Assembly (NCBI GenBank): GCA_012032215.1
Contig: JAAURO010000010.1
Coordinates: 1 to 15,376, forward strand
Direction: 5' to 3'
DNA: 15,376 nt
From: Limnobacter sp.
GTDB lineage: Bacteria; Pseudomonadota; Gammaproteobacteria; Burkholderiales; Burkholderiaceae_B
Every line of letters begins with the position of its first letter. The first letter of the stretch is position 1. Below are positions 1 to 7,445 of this stretch, piece after piece. A program made the position numbers and the translations under genes. Below the pieces are notes generated by a model. That model had not been told where the DNA came from and searched no databases. It saw only the letters and a program-made list of their open reading frames with translations.

Positions 1-110
1 TGGTACTGGGTTTTCGTTTTACCACCTGATTAGAACTCCGATATGTAAATTGACAATACGCCTTGCAATCACCCCAGTGCACACAGCCACCACCAAGCCA
101 ACTAAGCCAA

Positions 111-1212
111 CTAAGCCAAGCCAACGGGCACACGCTGCGACAAAGCGCACAACAACTCATAGCCTATGGTGCCGCTGGCAGTGGCCACCACATCCACAGG
201 CAAATGCTCGCCCCACAACTGCACCGGGCTACCGGGTTTGCAATTGGGGTGGTCGGTTACATCCACGGTGAGCATGTCCATGGAAACCCGCCCCGCCAAA
301 GGCATTATATGGCCGTCAATCCACACAGGCACGCCATCTGGGGCGTGACGCGGGTAACCATCGGCATACCCACACGCCACAATGGCAATCAAGCTGTCGC
401 GGCCTGCCAGCCAGCGCGAACCATAGCCCACCCACTGGCCTTTCTTGATGGCCTGCACCGCAATAACTGCGCTGTTGAGCAACATGGCTGGCTGCAAACC
501 GTACGCTTGTGCGGCAAGTGGCCCCGGTGTGGCGCCATACAAGGCAATGCCAGGGCGAACCATTTCACCCGCGTATTGCGACGTGTTCACAATCGCTGCC
601 GAATTTCCCAAACTGGTCTGCCAACCTGTTGGCAACATATTTTGCAGGCGCTCAAACTGCTGTTGCACAGTTACTGGGGCACGCTCGCGATTGGGCGCAT
701 CGGCATTGGCGTAATGGGTCATAAGCACCGGGTTTGGCAAACCGCAGCGCTTCGCCAAACCAGCCAGTGCACGGGTGGCCGCCCCACCGTGGACAGGGCA
801 AGCCAAGGCGGTTCATCCCCGTATTTACCTTTAAATGAATGCGTGGCTTGTGCGTGCTGCTTAGCAGCAAGGCCTCATGACCCACCAACGCTTCTAATTG
901 TGCCGGGTGGTGCACCACCCAATCGCATTGCCACTGCAACGCCAGGTGCAGCTCTTGGTCATCAAAACAGCCTTCCAGCAACACAATGGGTTTGGCCCAT
1001 CCCGCGTGGCGCAAAGCCTCTACAGAAGGCAACTCCAGCAGAGCCAGACTATCGGCAGCTTCCAGCCCTTTTAAAACGCGCAACAAACCATGCCCATAGG
1101 CATTGGCCTTAACCACCGCCATACAATGGGATTGCGGACAGCGCGATTTTAGAAGGCGAATGTTGTTGGCAATGGCATCCGGGCGAATGGTTGCCTGTAT
1201 TGGACGTGGCAT
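111..1212 (-). CDS. alr: Alanine racemase (frameshifted in this sequence)
   Basis: PLP-dependent enzyme that converts L-alanine to D-alanine in the cytoplasm for peptidoglycan. The N-terminal part shows the PLP-lysine motif AVVKANAYGHG near residue 35 and a barrel segment KVNTGMNRLG. The C-terminal part, in another frame, shows MVRPGIALYG, the catalytic-tyrosine region VGYGSRW, and GRVSMDMLTVDV. The frame changes at about 796-798: the minus strand reads CCC where CC would give GMNRLGLPVHGGA. With one base removed the protein is 366 aa, the usual length for Alr. The start is taken at 1212 because MPRPI is, from memory, the common N-terminus in Burkholderiales. An in-frame ATG at 1224 would add four residues, and neither start has a clear ribosome binding site. 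It is divergent from lplT. The frameshift is more likely a sequencing error than decay, because both halves are well conserved. Confidence 0.9.
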
Positions 1213-1310
1213 GTGCAGGGCCATAAAAAATGGAAAATGTAAACTCAGGGCAAGCGTTGCAGCATCACCAAGCAGTTACCCGCGTGCATGCAGTGCATGT
1301 TTCGGAATAT

Positions 1311-1340
1311 TTCAGACGCAACGCACCCTACAGGTATGAT
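1311..1340 (+). promoter_or_regulatory. Putative sigma-70 promoter of lplT
   Basis: The -35-like TTCAGA (1311-1316) and -10 TATGAT (1335-1340) are separated by 18 bases. The site lies in the alr/lplT divergent gap about 75 bases before the lplT start. The -35 matches 4 of 6 consensus bases. This is inference from sequence only. Confidence 0.35.
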
Positions 1341-1414
1341 ATAACGCCTCAACGGAATCAAAATGCAACACAAAGGCGAAGGCTGTATTTAATGAAGCCA
1401 GCAACACACCCCGC

Positions 1415-2706
1415 ATGAAAAAAGGTTTTTACACCATCATGGCCGCGCAGTTTTTTTCGTCGCTGGCCGACAACGCCTTGCTGATTGCTGCCATTGCTTT
1501 GCTGGCACAGTTTCAATCCCCGCATTGGATGCCCCCACTGCTCAAGCTGTTCTTTGTTATTTCCTACGTGTTTCTTGCTCCGTTTGTGGGCGCATTGGCC
1601 GATGCACTGCCCAAAGGGCGTGTTATGTTTTTAACCAACGCCGTCAAGGTAGTGGGTTGCACCATGATGTTTTATGGCGTACACCCCTTGCTGGCTTACG
1701 CGGTAGTAGGCCTGGGGGCTGCAGCTTACTCACCAGCCAAATACGGCATTTTGACCGAGCTGTTGCCCCACAAATACCTGGTACAAGCCAACGGCTGGAT
1801 AGAGGGCCTCACCGTGCTTTCCATTATTCTGGGCACAGTTTTAGGGGGGTTTTTGATTGCGCCCTTTACTGCCGAATACCTGCTTAAGCTGCACGTGCCC
1901 GGTGTCACTACCAACATGGACACCGCCGCCGAAGCTGCGGTGTTTGTAATTACCTTTGGCTATGTGGTGGCAGCCATCTTTAATTTGCGCATTCCACTCA
2001 CCGGCGCACACTACGAAAGGCAGTTAAACCACCCCATTCTAATGGCGCAAAAATTTGTAGGTTGCGTCAAACAACTTTGGTGTGACCGGCTGGGACAAAT
2101 TTCCCTGGCAGTTACCACCCTGTTCTGGGGTGCAGGCGCCACGCTGCAATTTATCGTGCTGGACTGGGCCAAAGTTATGCTGGGTCTGCCGCTTGATAAA
2201 GGTGCCATGCTGCAAGGGTATGTGCCTTTGGGGTAGCCGCAGGCGCGGTAATTGCAGCGCGCACCATTCCCCTGAAAAACAGCATGCGCGTGCTGCCTAT
2301 GGGCATTGCAATGGGCGCCGTGTGCATGGGCATGACACTGGCCTACAACATTCACATAGCATACATTCTAATTGTAATTATCGGGGCGCTCAGCGGGTAT
2401 TTTGTGGTGCCCATGAACGCCCTGCTTCAGCACCGTGGGCATGTGTTGATGTCTGCGGGCAAATCGATTGCCATTCAAAACTTCAATGAAAACCTGTCGG
2501 TACTGTTGATGCTCGGCTTTTACTCGGTTTTGGTCAGCCTGGATGTGCATGTAAACCACGTTATCTTGCTGTTCGGCTTTTTTGTGATGGCAACCATGGC
2601 CATGGTGATTGTGCGCCACCGCTACAACAACAAGCACCACAACGTAGAAGCATGCATCGGCGAAGAAAAACCCGTTGGAATGGTGCACTCGTGTACCGAA
2701 CACTGA
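1415..2706 (+). CDS. lplT: Lysophospholipid transporter LplT, MFS family (frameshifted)
   Basis: Inner-membrane major-facilitator protein that in E. coli flips lysophospholipids inward for re-acylation by Aas. LplT hallmarks are visible: AQFFSSLADNALL at the N-terminus, the loop ADALPKGRVMF, AAYSPAKYGILTELLP, LFWGAGATLQF, and the late segment VVPMNALLQHRG followed by AIQNFNENLSVLLMLG. The reading frame breaks at 2216-2218: a GGG run needs one more G to continue as LQGVCAFGVAAGAV, and the second frame then runs to the stop at 2704-2706. The repaired protein is about 430 aa, slightly longer than E. coli LplT (397 aa). No aas gene lies beside it in this window. The ATG at 1415 lacks an obvious Shine-Dalgarno and overlaps the stop of a short upstream ORF (ATGA). 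It is convergent with the ABC ATPase gene. Confidence 0.9.
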
Positions 2707-2759
2707 CAGGCAGCACCGGCCACCAGCATTGGGCACCAACACTGAACAGCAAACACCCT

Positions 2760-3455
2760 TTAGCCCGCGTTGGCACACACCTCGGGCAGCAGCACCCCGC
2801 TGTTTAACACCAATTGCCGCGCGCACCGCTGCGCCAGCTTTTCATCGTGAGTAACCAGCACCAAAGTAGTGCCATGCTCGCGTTGCAGATCAAACATCAG
2901 TTCAATGACCATTTCGCCAGTTTGGGAGTCCAGGCTACCGGTGGGCTCGTCTGCAAACACCACCGAAGGGCTACGCACAAAAGCCCGGGCCAGCGCCACG
3001 CGCTGCTGCTCGCCACCCGACAAGGTTTTGGGCGTGTGGTTTAAACGCCTACCCAAACCCACCCTGTCCAGCATTTCCACGCAACGCGCACGGCGATTGG
3101 GCATGGTGGTTAATTCCGTGGCAAGCACCACATTTTCCAGTGCCGTTAAATGCTCTAGCAACTGAAAAGACTGAAACACAAATCCCACCTGCTTGGCACG
3201 CAAACCAGCGCGCTGGTCTTCATTCAAACGGGTAAGGTTTTCGCCATCAAACACAATATTGCCTTGGCTTGGCACATCCAACCCTGCCAGCATAGCCAGT
3301 AAAGTAGACTTACCCGAGCCCGATGCACCCACAATGGCAACCGCCTCGCCGCGCCCCACATGGAACGAAATGTCCTGCAGAATGGTCAATGTAGTGTGGC
3401 CATCCTGAACATGGTGGTTCAACCTTTCAACTTTTAGAAGCACTGAATTTGTCAT
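2760..3455 (-). CDS. ybbA: ABC transporter ATP-binding protein, YbbA/LolD-like
   Basis: Cytoplasmic ATPase subunit of an ABC exporter of the MacB/LolD/YbbA type, 231 aa and complete. Visible motifs: Walker A GASGSGKST (about residues 42-50), Q-loop FQSFQLLEHLTALENV, signature LSGGEQQRVALARA, Walker B VVFADEPTGSLD, and H-loop LVTHD. The ATG at 3455 follows a good ribosome binding site (GAGGTGA). Divergent pairing with tesA matches E. coli ybbA-tesA, which supports the YbbA assignment over LolD. In E. coli the permease gene ybbP follows ybbA. Here the next gene is the convergent lplT, so the partner permease is not adjacent. The substrate is unknown. Confidence 0.85.
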   Translation of the reverse strand: MTNSVLLKVERLNHHVQDGHTTLTILQDISFHVGRGEAVAIVGASGSGKSTLLAMLAGLDVPSQGNIVFDGENLTRLNEDQRAGLRAKQVGFVFQSFQLLEHLTALENVVLATELTTMPNRRARCVEMLDRVGLGRRLNHTPKTLSGGEQQRVALARAFVRSPSVVFADEPTGSLDSQTGEMVIELMFDLQREHGTTLVLVTHDEKLAQRCARQLVLNSGVLLPEVCANAG

Positions 3456-3575
3456 GACTCACCTCATTACCTGGTTTAATCGCCTTGTTTGCGCAGCAAA
3501 GCAAACTGCGGTACTGCCACTGCGCACAGTGCAAGTAAGCCACGTGGCCCCGCTCCGGGTTGTTCGCGTGGTTCT

Positions 3576-4210
3576 TTGGTCCGCTTAATCCGTGCCGCTT
3601 TGCTTGCAAGTTTGTTCAGTGTACTGGCAAACGTTGCGCAAGCCGCAGCCAGCCCCTGCAAAATCATGGTGGTGGGCGACAGCCTTTCGGCGGCTTATGG
3701 GCTTTCTGTCGAACAAGGCTGGGTTGCCTTGATGAAAAATAAAATCGACAAAAAATTCCCGCAGTGCGAAATTGTCAACACCTCGGTGTCTGGCGAAACC
3801 ACCGCAGGCGGAGCAACGCGGCTGCCTGCTTTGCTTGAACAACACCAGCCTACCGTGGTGGTGTTAGAACTGGGTGCCAACGACGGCCTGCGCGGCCTGC
3901 CCATTCACGCCCTGAAAAACAACCTGACCCAAATGCTGGAAGAAGCCAAAAATCGGGCGCAAAAACCCTGCTGATTGGCATGCAAATACCACCCAACTAT
4001 GGGCCAGACTACACGCGGCGTTTTAAAAACGCCTTTGACGCAGTGGCCACACACACCAAATCAAGCCTGGTGCCTTTTATGCTGGAAGGTTTTGCACAAA
4101 ACCCGAATGCGTTTCAGGCCGATGGGCTACACCCTACAGCCCAAAGCCAAACACTGATACTCAACAACATTTGGCCGGGGCTTGTGCACCTGCTGGATAC
4201 AGCGGAATAA
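3576..4210 (+). CDS. tesA: Multifunctional acyl-CoA thioesterase I / arylesterase TesA (GDSL), frameshifted
   Basis: Periplasmic SGNH/GDSL hydrolase that acts on thioesters, lysophospholipids and aryl esters. Visible blocks: MVVGDSLSAAYGL with the catalytic Ser, VSGETTAGG (Gly block), ELGANDGLRG (Asn block), and DGLHPTAQ with the catalytic Asp and His near the C-terminus. The frame breaks at the A5 run 3961-3965: one more A gives KTLLIGMQIPPNYGPDYTRRF and joins the two halves. The start is uncertain. A TTG at 3576 gives a clean signal peptide (MVRLIRAALLASLFSVLANV, cleaved after AQA) and a 211-aa protein, close to E. coli TesA (208 aa). The open frame extends back to a TTG at 3489, and an out-of-frame ATG at 3454 overlaps the ybbA start. 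It is convergent with ppiD. Confidence 0.88.
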
Positions 4211-4214
4211 ATAT

Positions 4215-4305
4215 ATAGCTGGAAAATTACAATATGGCGGGAAAATTTAATATGGTATAGGCTCTTGGTTCTGCTTTCTTGCCATGGCACTGTGGGGCAT
4301 GCCTC
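4215..4305. repeat. Degenerate copy of a dispersed palindromic repeat
   Basis: This segment lies between the convergent tesA and ppiD genes and matches the element at 15227-15342. Shared pieces in order are TATAGCTGG, GGGAAA followed by AATATGG and ATAGGCT, then GGTTCTGCTTTCTTGCC, TGGCACTG, and GGCATGCC. The GGAAAA..AATATGG unit occurs twice in tandem here (about 4221-4237 and 4241-4255). The right arm of the palindrome is missing, so this copy looks truncated and cannot form the long hairpin. Confidence 0.7.
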
Positions 4306-4309
4306 CCTC

Positions 4310-6241
4310 CTATTGAGCAGCCACTGGCTGCGCACCAAAATTTTTGTGCACTTCCACTTTAATACGCTTGGCAAGCGCTTCACGCGATGCCAAAGCCAAC
4401 GCCTCTTGGTAGGCACGCTGGTTAATGCTTTCATAGAACGACAACAAACCGGGTTCAGCCTTTTCCCTCACTTGTGCCACAGGTGCAACCCCCTGCACCC
4501 AAGCCACCACGTAACCCTGCGTGCCCACGTCTACCACATCGGCTTTGGGCAACATGGCCGCAGGGGTACCCAGTACCGCTTGCAAGACAGCGGGTGGCAA
4601 ACCGTTGGCGTCTAAAGCGGAAACCACTTTTTGTGCATCAAATTCCTGTAAAACACTTTCTGCAGGTTGTGGCGGTGCATCCTTGCTGGTGTTGTTGCTC
4701 GCGCCAAGGGCATCGGCTATTTGTTTGGCCTTGGCCAATGCAGCCTGCCTGGCTTTGGTTTGCACCAACTGTGCACGCACTTGGGCCTGCACCTCTTCGA
4801 ACGGCTTGGGGGTTGCGGTCCGGTAGGCAGTGACACGTGCAGACACCAGCTTGTTGCCTACCGTAATGGCCTTGGTGTTGTTGCGGTTTTTCAGGGAATC
4901 TGCTGAAAAAATTTCGTTGAGCACATCGGCAGATGAAAGCACCTCGTTGCCCGGTAAGCCTTGGCGTGTAAGCCCCGCTTGCTGCTGCACTTCCAGATTC
5001 AAAGGTTTGACGACACTTTCAAAAGAACGCCCCCCTTCGAACACTTTTTCAGAAAACTCCTGCTGCTCCTGGGCCATACGCAGGGTTAGTTTTTGAGCCC
5101 GGATTTCGTCTATGATTGGGTTTTGCACCGCACTCAAAGGCTGCGCCTCGCCACCTCGAATGTCAGTGAGTTGAATAATGTGCGTGCCAAAAGCGCTTTT
5201 TACCAAGCCACTGGTTTCGCCTTTTTTGAGCGCAAACACTGCTAGCTCAAATTCGGGAACCATGGCACCCTTGCGAAAATAGCCCAAATCGCCCCCCTGA
5301 TTTTTGCTGCCTGTGTCGGTGGAATACCGCGCCGCCAGTTCGGCAAACTGATTGGGGTTGTTTTTCACTTCATTCAAAATACGCTGCGCTTCTTCTTCGG
5401 CAACATCTTTGCCCAACAAAATGTGACGCGCCTTTCTTTCTTCCACCGTGCTAAAACGTGCCTTGTTTTGCACGTAGTAGGCTTCAATGTCGGTTTGTAA
5501 CACTTCAATCTGGTTTTTAACCTGCTCGGGAGAAAGCACCACATACTCCACATTCACCTGCTCGGGCTGCATATAGGCTTGCAGATTGGCCTCGTACCAG
5601 GCTTTTAACTCTTCGGCAGCAGGTTGTTGCACCGATTCTGTGAAAACACCCAGCCCTACCGTGCGCACGCGCACCTGCCTTCCAGACAACTGCGCGGCAT
5701 CGACCTGCTCTTTTAAGAGCGGCGTTAAAAAAGCGGCCTCCAGCACCGGCTCTAGAACCTGTGCTTGCGCCAAACCTGCCTTCACGTTCTGCTCGTACTG
5801 CTTTTCAGACACACCACGCGCAGCCAGTTCAGACTTATAGGTGTCGTAATCGAAACGGCCGTCTTTCTGAAACATCTCAGATTGGGAAATGCGTTTTTGC
5901 AGTGCGGCATCAGAGGCAGTCAGGAATTGCTTGTTCGCTGCCTCAGCCAACAGGTATTGAGTAATGATGGAATCCAGCAACTGACGATTGGCTTGCGGGG
6001 TATCGAACTGAGAGGCATCAAATGCCTGGCCCTGCGCCTGCAGACGTGCACGTTCTATCTGGTTGCGCTTTACGTTGTCGAACTCCTCCTGGGTAATGGG
6101 GTGGTCGCCCACCACTGCCAGAGCGTTGGCATTGGAAGCTGTGTCGTAACCACTTACCCCCAATAAAACAAAAGCAGGTGCAATAAAAATCAGCAAAATA
6201 AATTGCATGAGCTTCTGGTGATTGCGGATAAATTCAAACAT
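4310..6241 (-). CDS. ppiD: Peptidyl-prolyl isomerase PpiD (SurA-N/parvulin periplasmic chaperone)
   Basis: Inner-membrane-anchored periplasmic folding factor, 643 aa, against 623 in E. coli. The N-terminus MFEFIRNHQKLMQF leads into one membrane anchor (about residues 11-29, rich in L, I, F, V and A). A SurA_N-type region follows, with NALAVVGDHPITQEEF. The parvulin domain lies at about 265-365: KARHILLG, FAELAARYSTDTGSKNQGGD, LGYFRKGAMVPEFE and FGTHIIQL. The C-terminal half resembles a second, degenerate chaperone lobe. The start is taken at the ATG at 6241, because MFEFIRNH resembles the usual PpiD N-terminus. A TTG five codons upstream (6256) is also open. No strong Shine-Dalgarno is visible. 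The frame is intact, unlike several neighbours. It lies downstream of the tRNA pair, separated from it by a terminator. Confidence 0.95.
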   Translation of the reverse strand: MFEFIRNHQKLMQFILLIFIAPAFVLLGVSGYDTASNANALAVVGDHPITQEEFDNVKRNQIERARLQAQGQAFDASQFDTPQANRQLLDSIITQYLLAEAANKQFLTASDAALQKRISQSEMFQKDGRFDYDTYKSELAARGVSEKQYEQNVKAGLAQAQVLEPVLEAAFLTPLLKEQVDAAQLSGRQVRVRTVGLGVFTESVQQPAAEELKAWYEANLQAYMQPEQVNVEYVVLSPEQVKNQIEVLQTDIEAYYVQNKARFSTVEERKARHILLGKDVAEEEAQRILNEVKNNPNQFAELAARYSTDTGSKNQGGDLGYFRKGAMVPEFELAVFALKKGETSGLVKSAFGTHIIQLTDIRGGEAQPLSAVQNPIIDEIRAQKLTLRMAQEQQEFSEKVFEGGRSFESVVKPLNLEVQQQAGLTRQGLPGNEVLSSADVLNEIFSADSLKNRNNTKAITVGNKLVSARVTAYRTATPKPFEEVQAQVRAQLVQTKARQAALAKAKQIADALGASNNTSKDAPPQPAESVLQEFDAQKVVSALDANGLPPAVLQAVLGTPAAMLPKADVVDVGTQGYVVAWVQGVAPVAQVREKAEPGLLSFYESINQRAYQEALALASREALAKRIKVEVHKNFGAQPVAAQ

Positions 6242-6275
6242 GGGTGATGGGCGCAAAGTTCAGGAAAACAGCCAC

Positions 6276-6298
6276 ATCATACCTGAGTAAGCGCCTTC
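6276..6298 (-). promoter_or_regulatory. Possible promoter of ppiD
   Basis: On the minus strand a TATGAT -10 lies at 6276-6281, preceded by a weak -35-like TTTATG about 16 bases upstream. The -10 sits inside CAGGTATGAT, a string also present in the proposed lplT promoter. The -35 is poor, so the call is tentative. Confidence 0.3.
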
Positions 6299-6329
6299 AT
6301 AAACAGCGAAAATGGTGCATGCTGAAAGG

Positions 6330-6360
6330 AAAAAGGGAGTCCAGAAAAGGCTCCCTTTTT
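6330..6360 (-). terminator. Rho-independent terminator after tRNA-Asp
   Basis: Perfect 10-bp inverted repeat AAAAAGGGAG / CTCCCTTTTT with an 11-base loop, ending in a T-run on the minus strand. It sits just 3' of tRNA-Asp and would end the tRNA-Val/tRNA-Asp transcript. The symmetric A and T tracts would also work on the plus strand. Confidence 0.75.
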
Positions 6361-6363
6361 ATT

Positions 6364-6440
6364 TGGCGGAACGGACGGGGCTCGAACCCGCGACCCCCGG
6401 CGTGACAGGCCGGTATTCTAACCAACTGACACACCGCTCC
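6364..6440 (-). tRNA. tRNA-Asp (GTC)
   Basis: Cloverleaf of 77 nt with encoded CCA. The acceptor stem is GGAGCGG/CCGTTCC, the anticodon arm CCGGC-CTGTCAC-GCCGG gives anticodon GTC, and the T-arm carries GGTTCGAGC. The D-arm is unusual: positions 8-13 read TGTGTC instead of the common TAGTTC, leaving only two Watson-Crick pairs in the D-stem. It is cotranscribed with tRNA-Val 30 nt upstream. Confidence 0.95.
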
Positions 6441-6470
6441 AGATATTTTTGACTGTGATTCGCTAGATGG

Positions 6471-6546
6471 TGGTGGGTGCTGAGAGGCTCGAACTCCCGA
6501 CCTAAGCCTTGTAAGGGCTCCGCTCTACCAACTGAGCTAAGCACCC
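6471..6546 (-). tRNA. tRNA-Val (TAC)
   Basis: Cloverleaf of 76 nt with encoded CCA. The acceptor stem is GGGTGCT/AGCACCC, the D-arm is GCTCAGTTGGTAGAGC, the anticodon loop CTTACAA gives TAC, and the T-arm carries GTTCGAGC. All stems pair normally. It is first in the tRNA-Val/tRNA-Asp pair. Confidence 0.97.
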
Positions 6547-6758
6547 AATTTTTGAAAAACACCCAACATTTTTACCAGACAACTCATTTAGCAACTTACT
6601 TGACAACTTTTAACCAAAATTAAATTTTTCTTGAATCTTTTGAACCCACACCAAATTAATTTTGAGCCACCATCTTTGTTGCGTTTTTGCTGCCTTTCAA
6701 AGTGCTGTTTTAACTGCATTTCCAACAATTGGCGACTTGCGAATCAGCCAAGACCGCA

Positions 6759-6787
6759 ATTATATACACAGCTTTTAAGGCTTGCAA
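6759..6787 (-). promoter_or_regulatory. Sigma-70 promoter for the tRNA-Val/tRNA-Asp operon
   Basis: The minus strand reads TTGCAA, a 17-base spacer, then a perfect TATAAT (6759-6764). A T-rich stretch containing eight consecutive Ts lies just upstream of the -35 and could act as an UP element. The bases after the -10 (TGCGGTC) are GC-rich, as in stringently controlled stable-RNA promoters. Its 205-nt distance from tRNA-Val is long for a tRNA operon. Confidence 0.6.
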
Positions 6788-6842
6788 GCGGTAAAACAAA
6801 AAAAATGCAACTTAGTTACCGTGCCACCAAAAATGCCGGGAA

Positions 6843-6871
6843 AGCCGCCTGGGTTTCAGATACAGGCGGCT
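6843..6871 (-). terminator. Probable terminator of hupB
   Basis: Perfect 9-bp inverted repeat AGCCGCCTG / CAGGCGGCT with an 11-base loop, about 90 bases past the hupB stop. The minus-strand tail is TTTCCCGGCATTTTT, so the T-tract is interrupted and termination may be weak or Rho-assisted. Confidence 0.5.
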
Positions 6872-6961
6872 GTCGGCGGCAACAAACCAGTAAAGAAGAT
6901 AAAGCGGTAAAGCGTAAGCCACCACAGCTGACAAGCGGACACCTACCGCAAGAGAAGAAAA

Positions 6962-7234
6962 TTAATTGACTGCGTCTTTCAGGGCTTTACCGGGGCGAAA
7001 CTTGGGCACCTTGGCTGCCTTGATTTTAATGGTTTCCCCAGTGCGCGGATTGCGACCACTGCGTGCAGCACGTTTGCCCACGGCAAAAGTACCAAAGCCA
7101 ACCAGAGTAACTGATCCGCCTTTTTTCAGGGTTTTCTTCACAGCTTCAATGACGGCATCAAGTGCACGGCCTGCAGCCGCCTTGGAAATTTCGGCCGAGT
7201 CCGCAATGTGATCGATCAGTTCAGATTTATTCAT
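6962..7234 (-). CDS. hupB: DNA-binding protein HU-beta
   Basis: Small nucleoid protein that bends DNA, 90 aa, the family's usual length. It starts [18 protein letters not shown] and carries the [22 protein letters not shown] arm region (written in two parts here: [15 protein letters not shown] and [13 protein letters not shown]), ending in [14 protein letters not shown]. The ATG at 7234 is chosen over an in-frame start 20 codons upstream, because all HU proteins begin at MNK. A GGGGG ribosome binding site precedes it by about 8 bases. The gene is monocistronic by the look of its own promoter (7305-7333) and the hairpin after it. Lon lies upstream in the same direction, the classic lon-hupB order. 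Confidence 0.97.
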   Translation of the reverse strand: MNKSELIDHIADSAEISKAAAGRALDAVIEAVKKTLKKGGSVTLVGFGTFAVGKRAARSGRNPRTGETIKIKAAKVPKFRPGKALKDAVN

Positions 7235-7304
7235 ATAAAAAGCCCCCTCATGGTGACAAAAAAAACAGTGCCAAAAATTGACACCTCGTAGCATCAGTTC
7301 CTAA

Positions 7305-7333
7305 TTTAGACACGCCGCAAAGCTAGCTGTCAA
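7305..7333 (-). promoter_or_regulatory. Sigma-70 promoter of hupB
   Basis: The minus strand has a perfect -35 TTGACA (7328-7333), a 17-base spacer, then TCTAAA (7305-7310) as -10. This predicts a transcript start near 7298 and a leader of about 64 nt. It lies downstream of the lon terminator, so hupB would be transcribed independently. Confidence 0.65.
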
Positions 7334-7397
7334 GCCATTTCTGGCGTTTTCTGGTCAATGTGTCGGGTCAGTTTAACTGTAGCACACCTACAAAAAA

Positions 7398-7427
7398 ATA
7401 CCCCGCAGGCTTTGGCATGCGGGGTAT
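7398..7427 (-). terminator. Rho-independent terminator of lon
   Basis: Perfect 10-bp stem ATACCCCGCA / TGCGGGGTAT with a 10-base loop, followed on the minus strand by a run of Ts. It begins about 18 bases after the lon stop codon. T-richness on both sides means it could also stop plus-strand transcripts. Confidence 0.82.
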
Positions 7428-7445
7428 CCATTTTTTTACGTAAAA

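Larger units (their letters stand above)
6547..6961. other. 415-bp non-coding region between hupB and tRNA-Val
   Basis: No convincing gene is present. The half next to the tRNA is strongly AT-rich with T-runs. The segment holds the proposed tRNA promoter (6759-6787) and a hairpin that probably ends hupB (6843-6871). About 205 bases separate the promoter -10 from the mature tRNA-Val 5' end, and I see no RNA gene in that leader. Confidence 0.6.

Noticed and set aside
1..110. Possible promoter from TTGACA near 50 on the plus strand
   Set aside because: No -10 at 16-18 bases downstream and no plus-strand gene follows.
63..1112. Long plus-strand open frame antisense to alr
   Set aside because: It is a shadow of a strongly conserved racemase. 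The composition (His, Arg, Pro) reflects complementary codons.
6631..6969. Plus-strand 112-codon ORF in the tRNA/hupB gap
   Set aside because: No ribosome binding site, composition follows the AT-rich DNA and then a hairpin, and it ends over the hupB 3' end. No recognisable motif.
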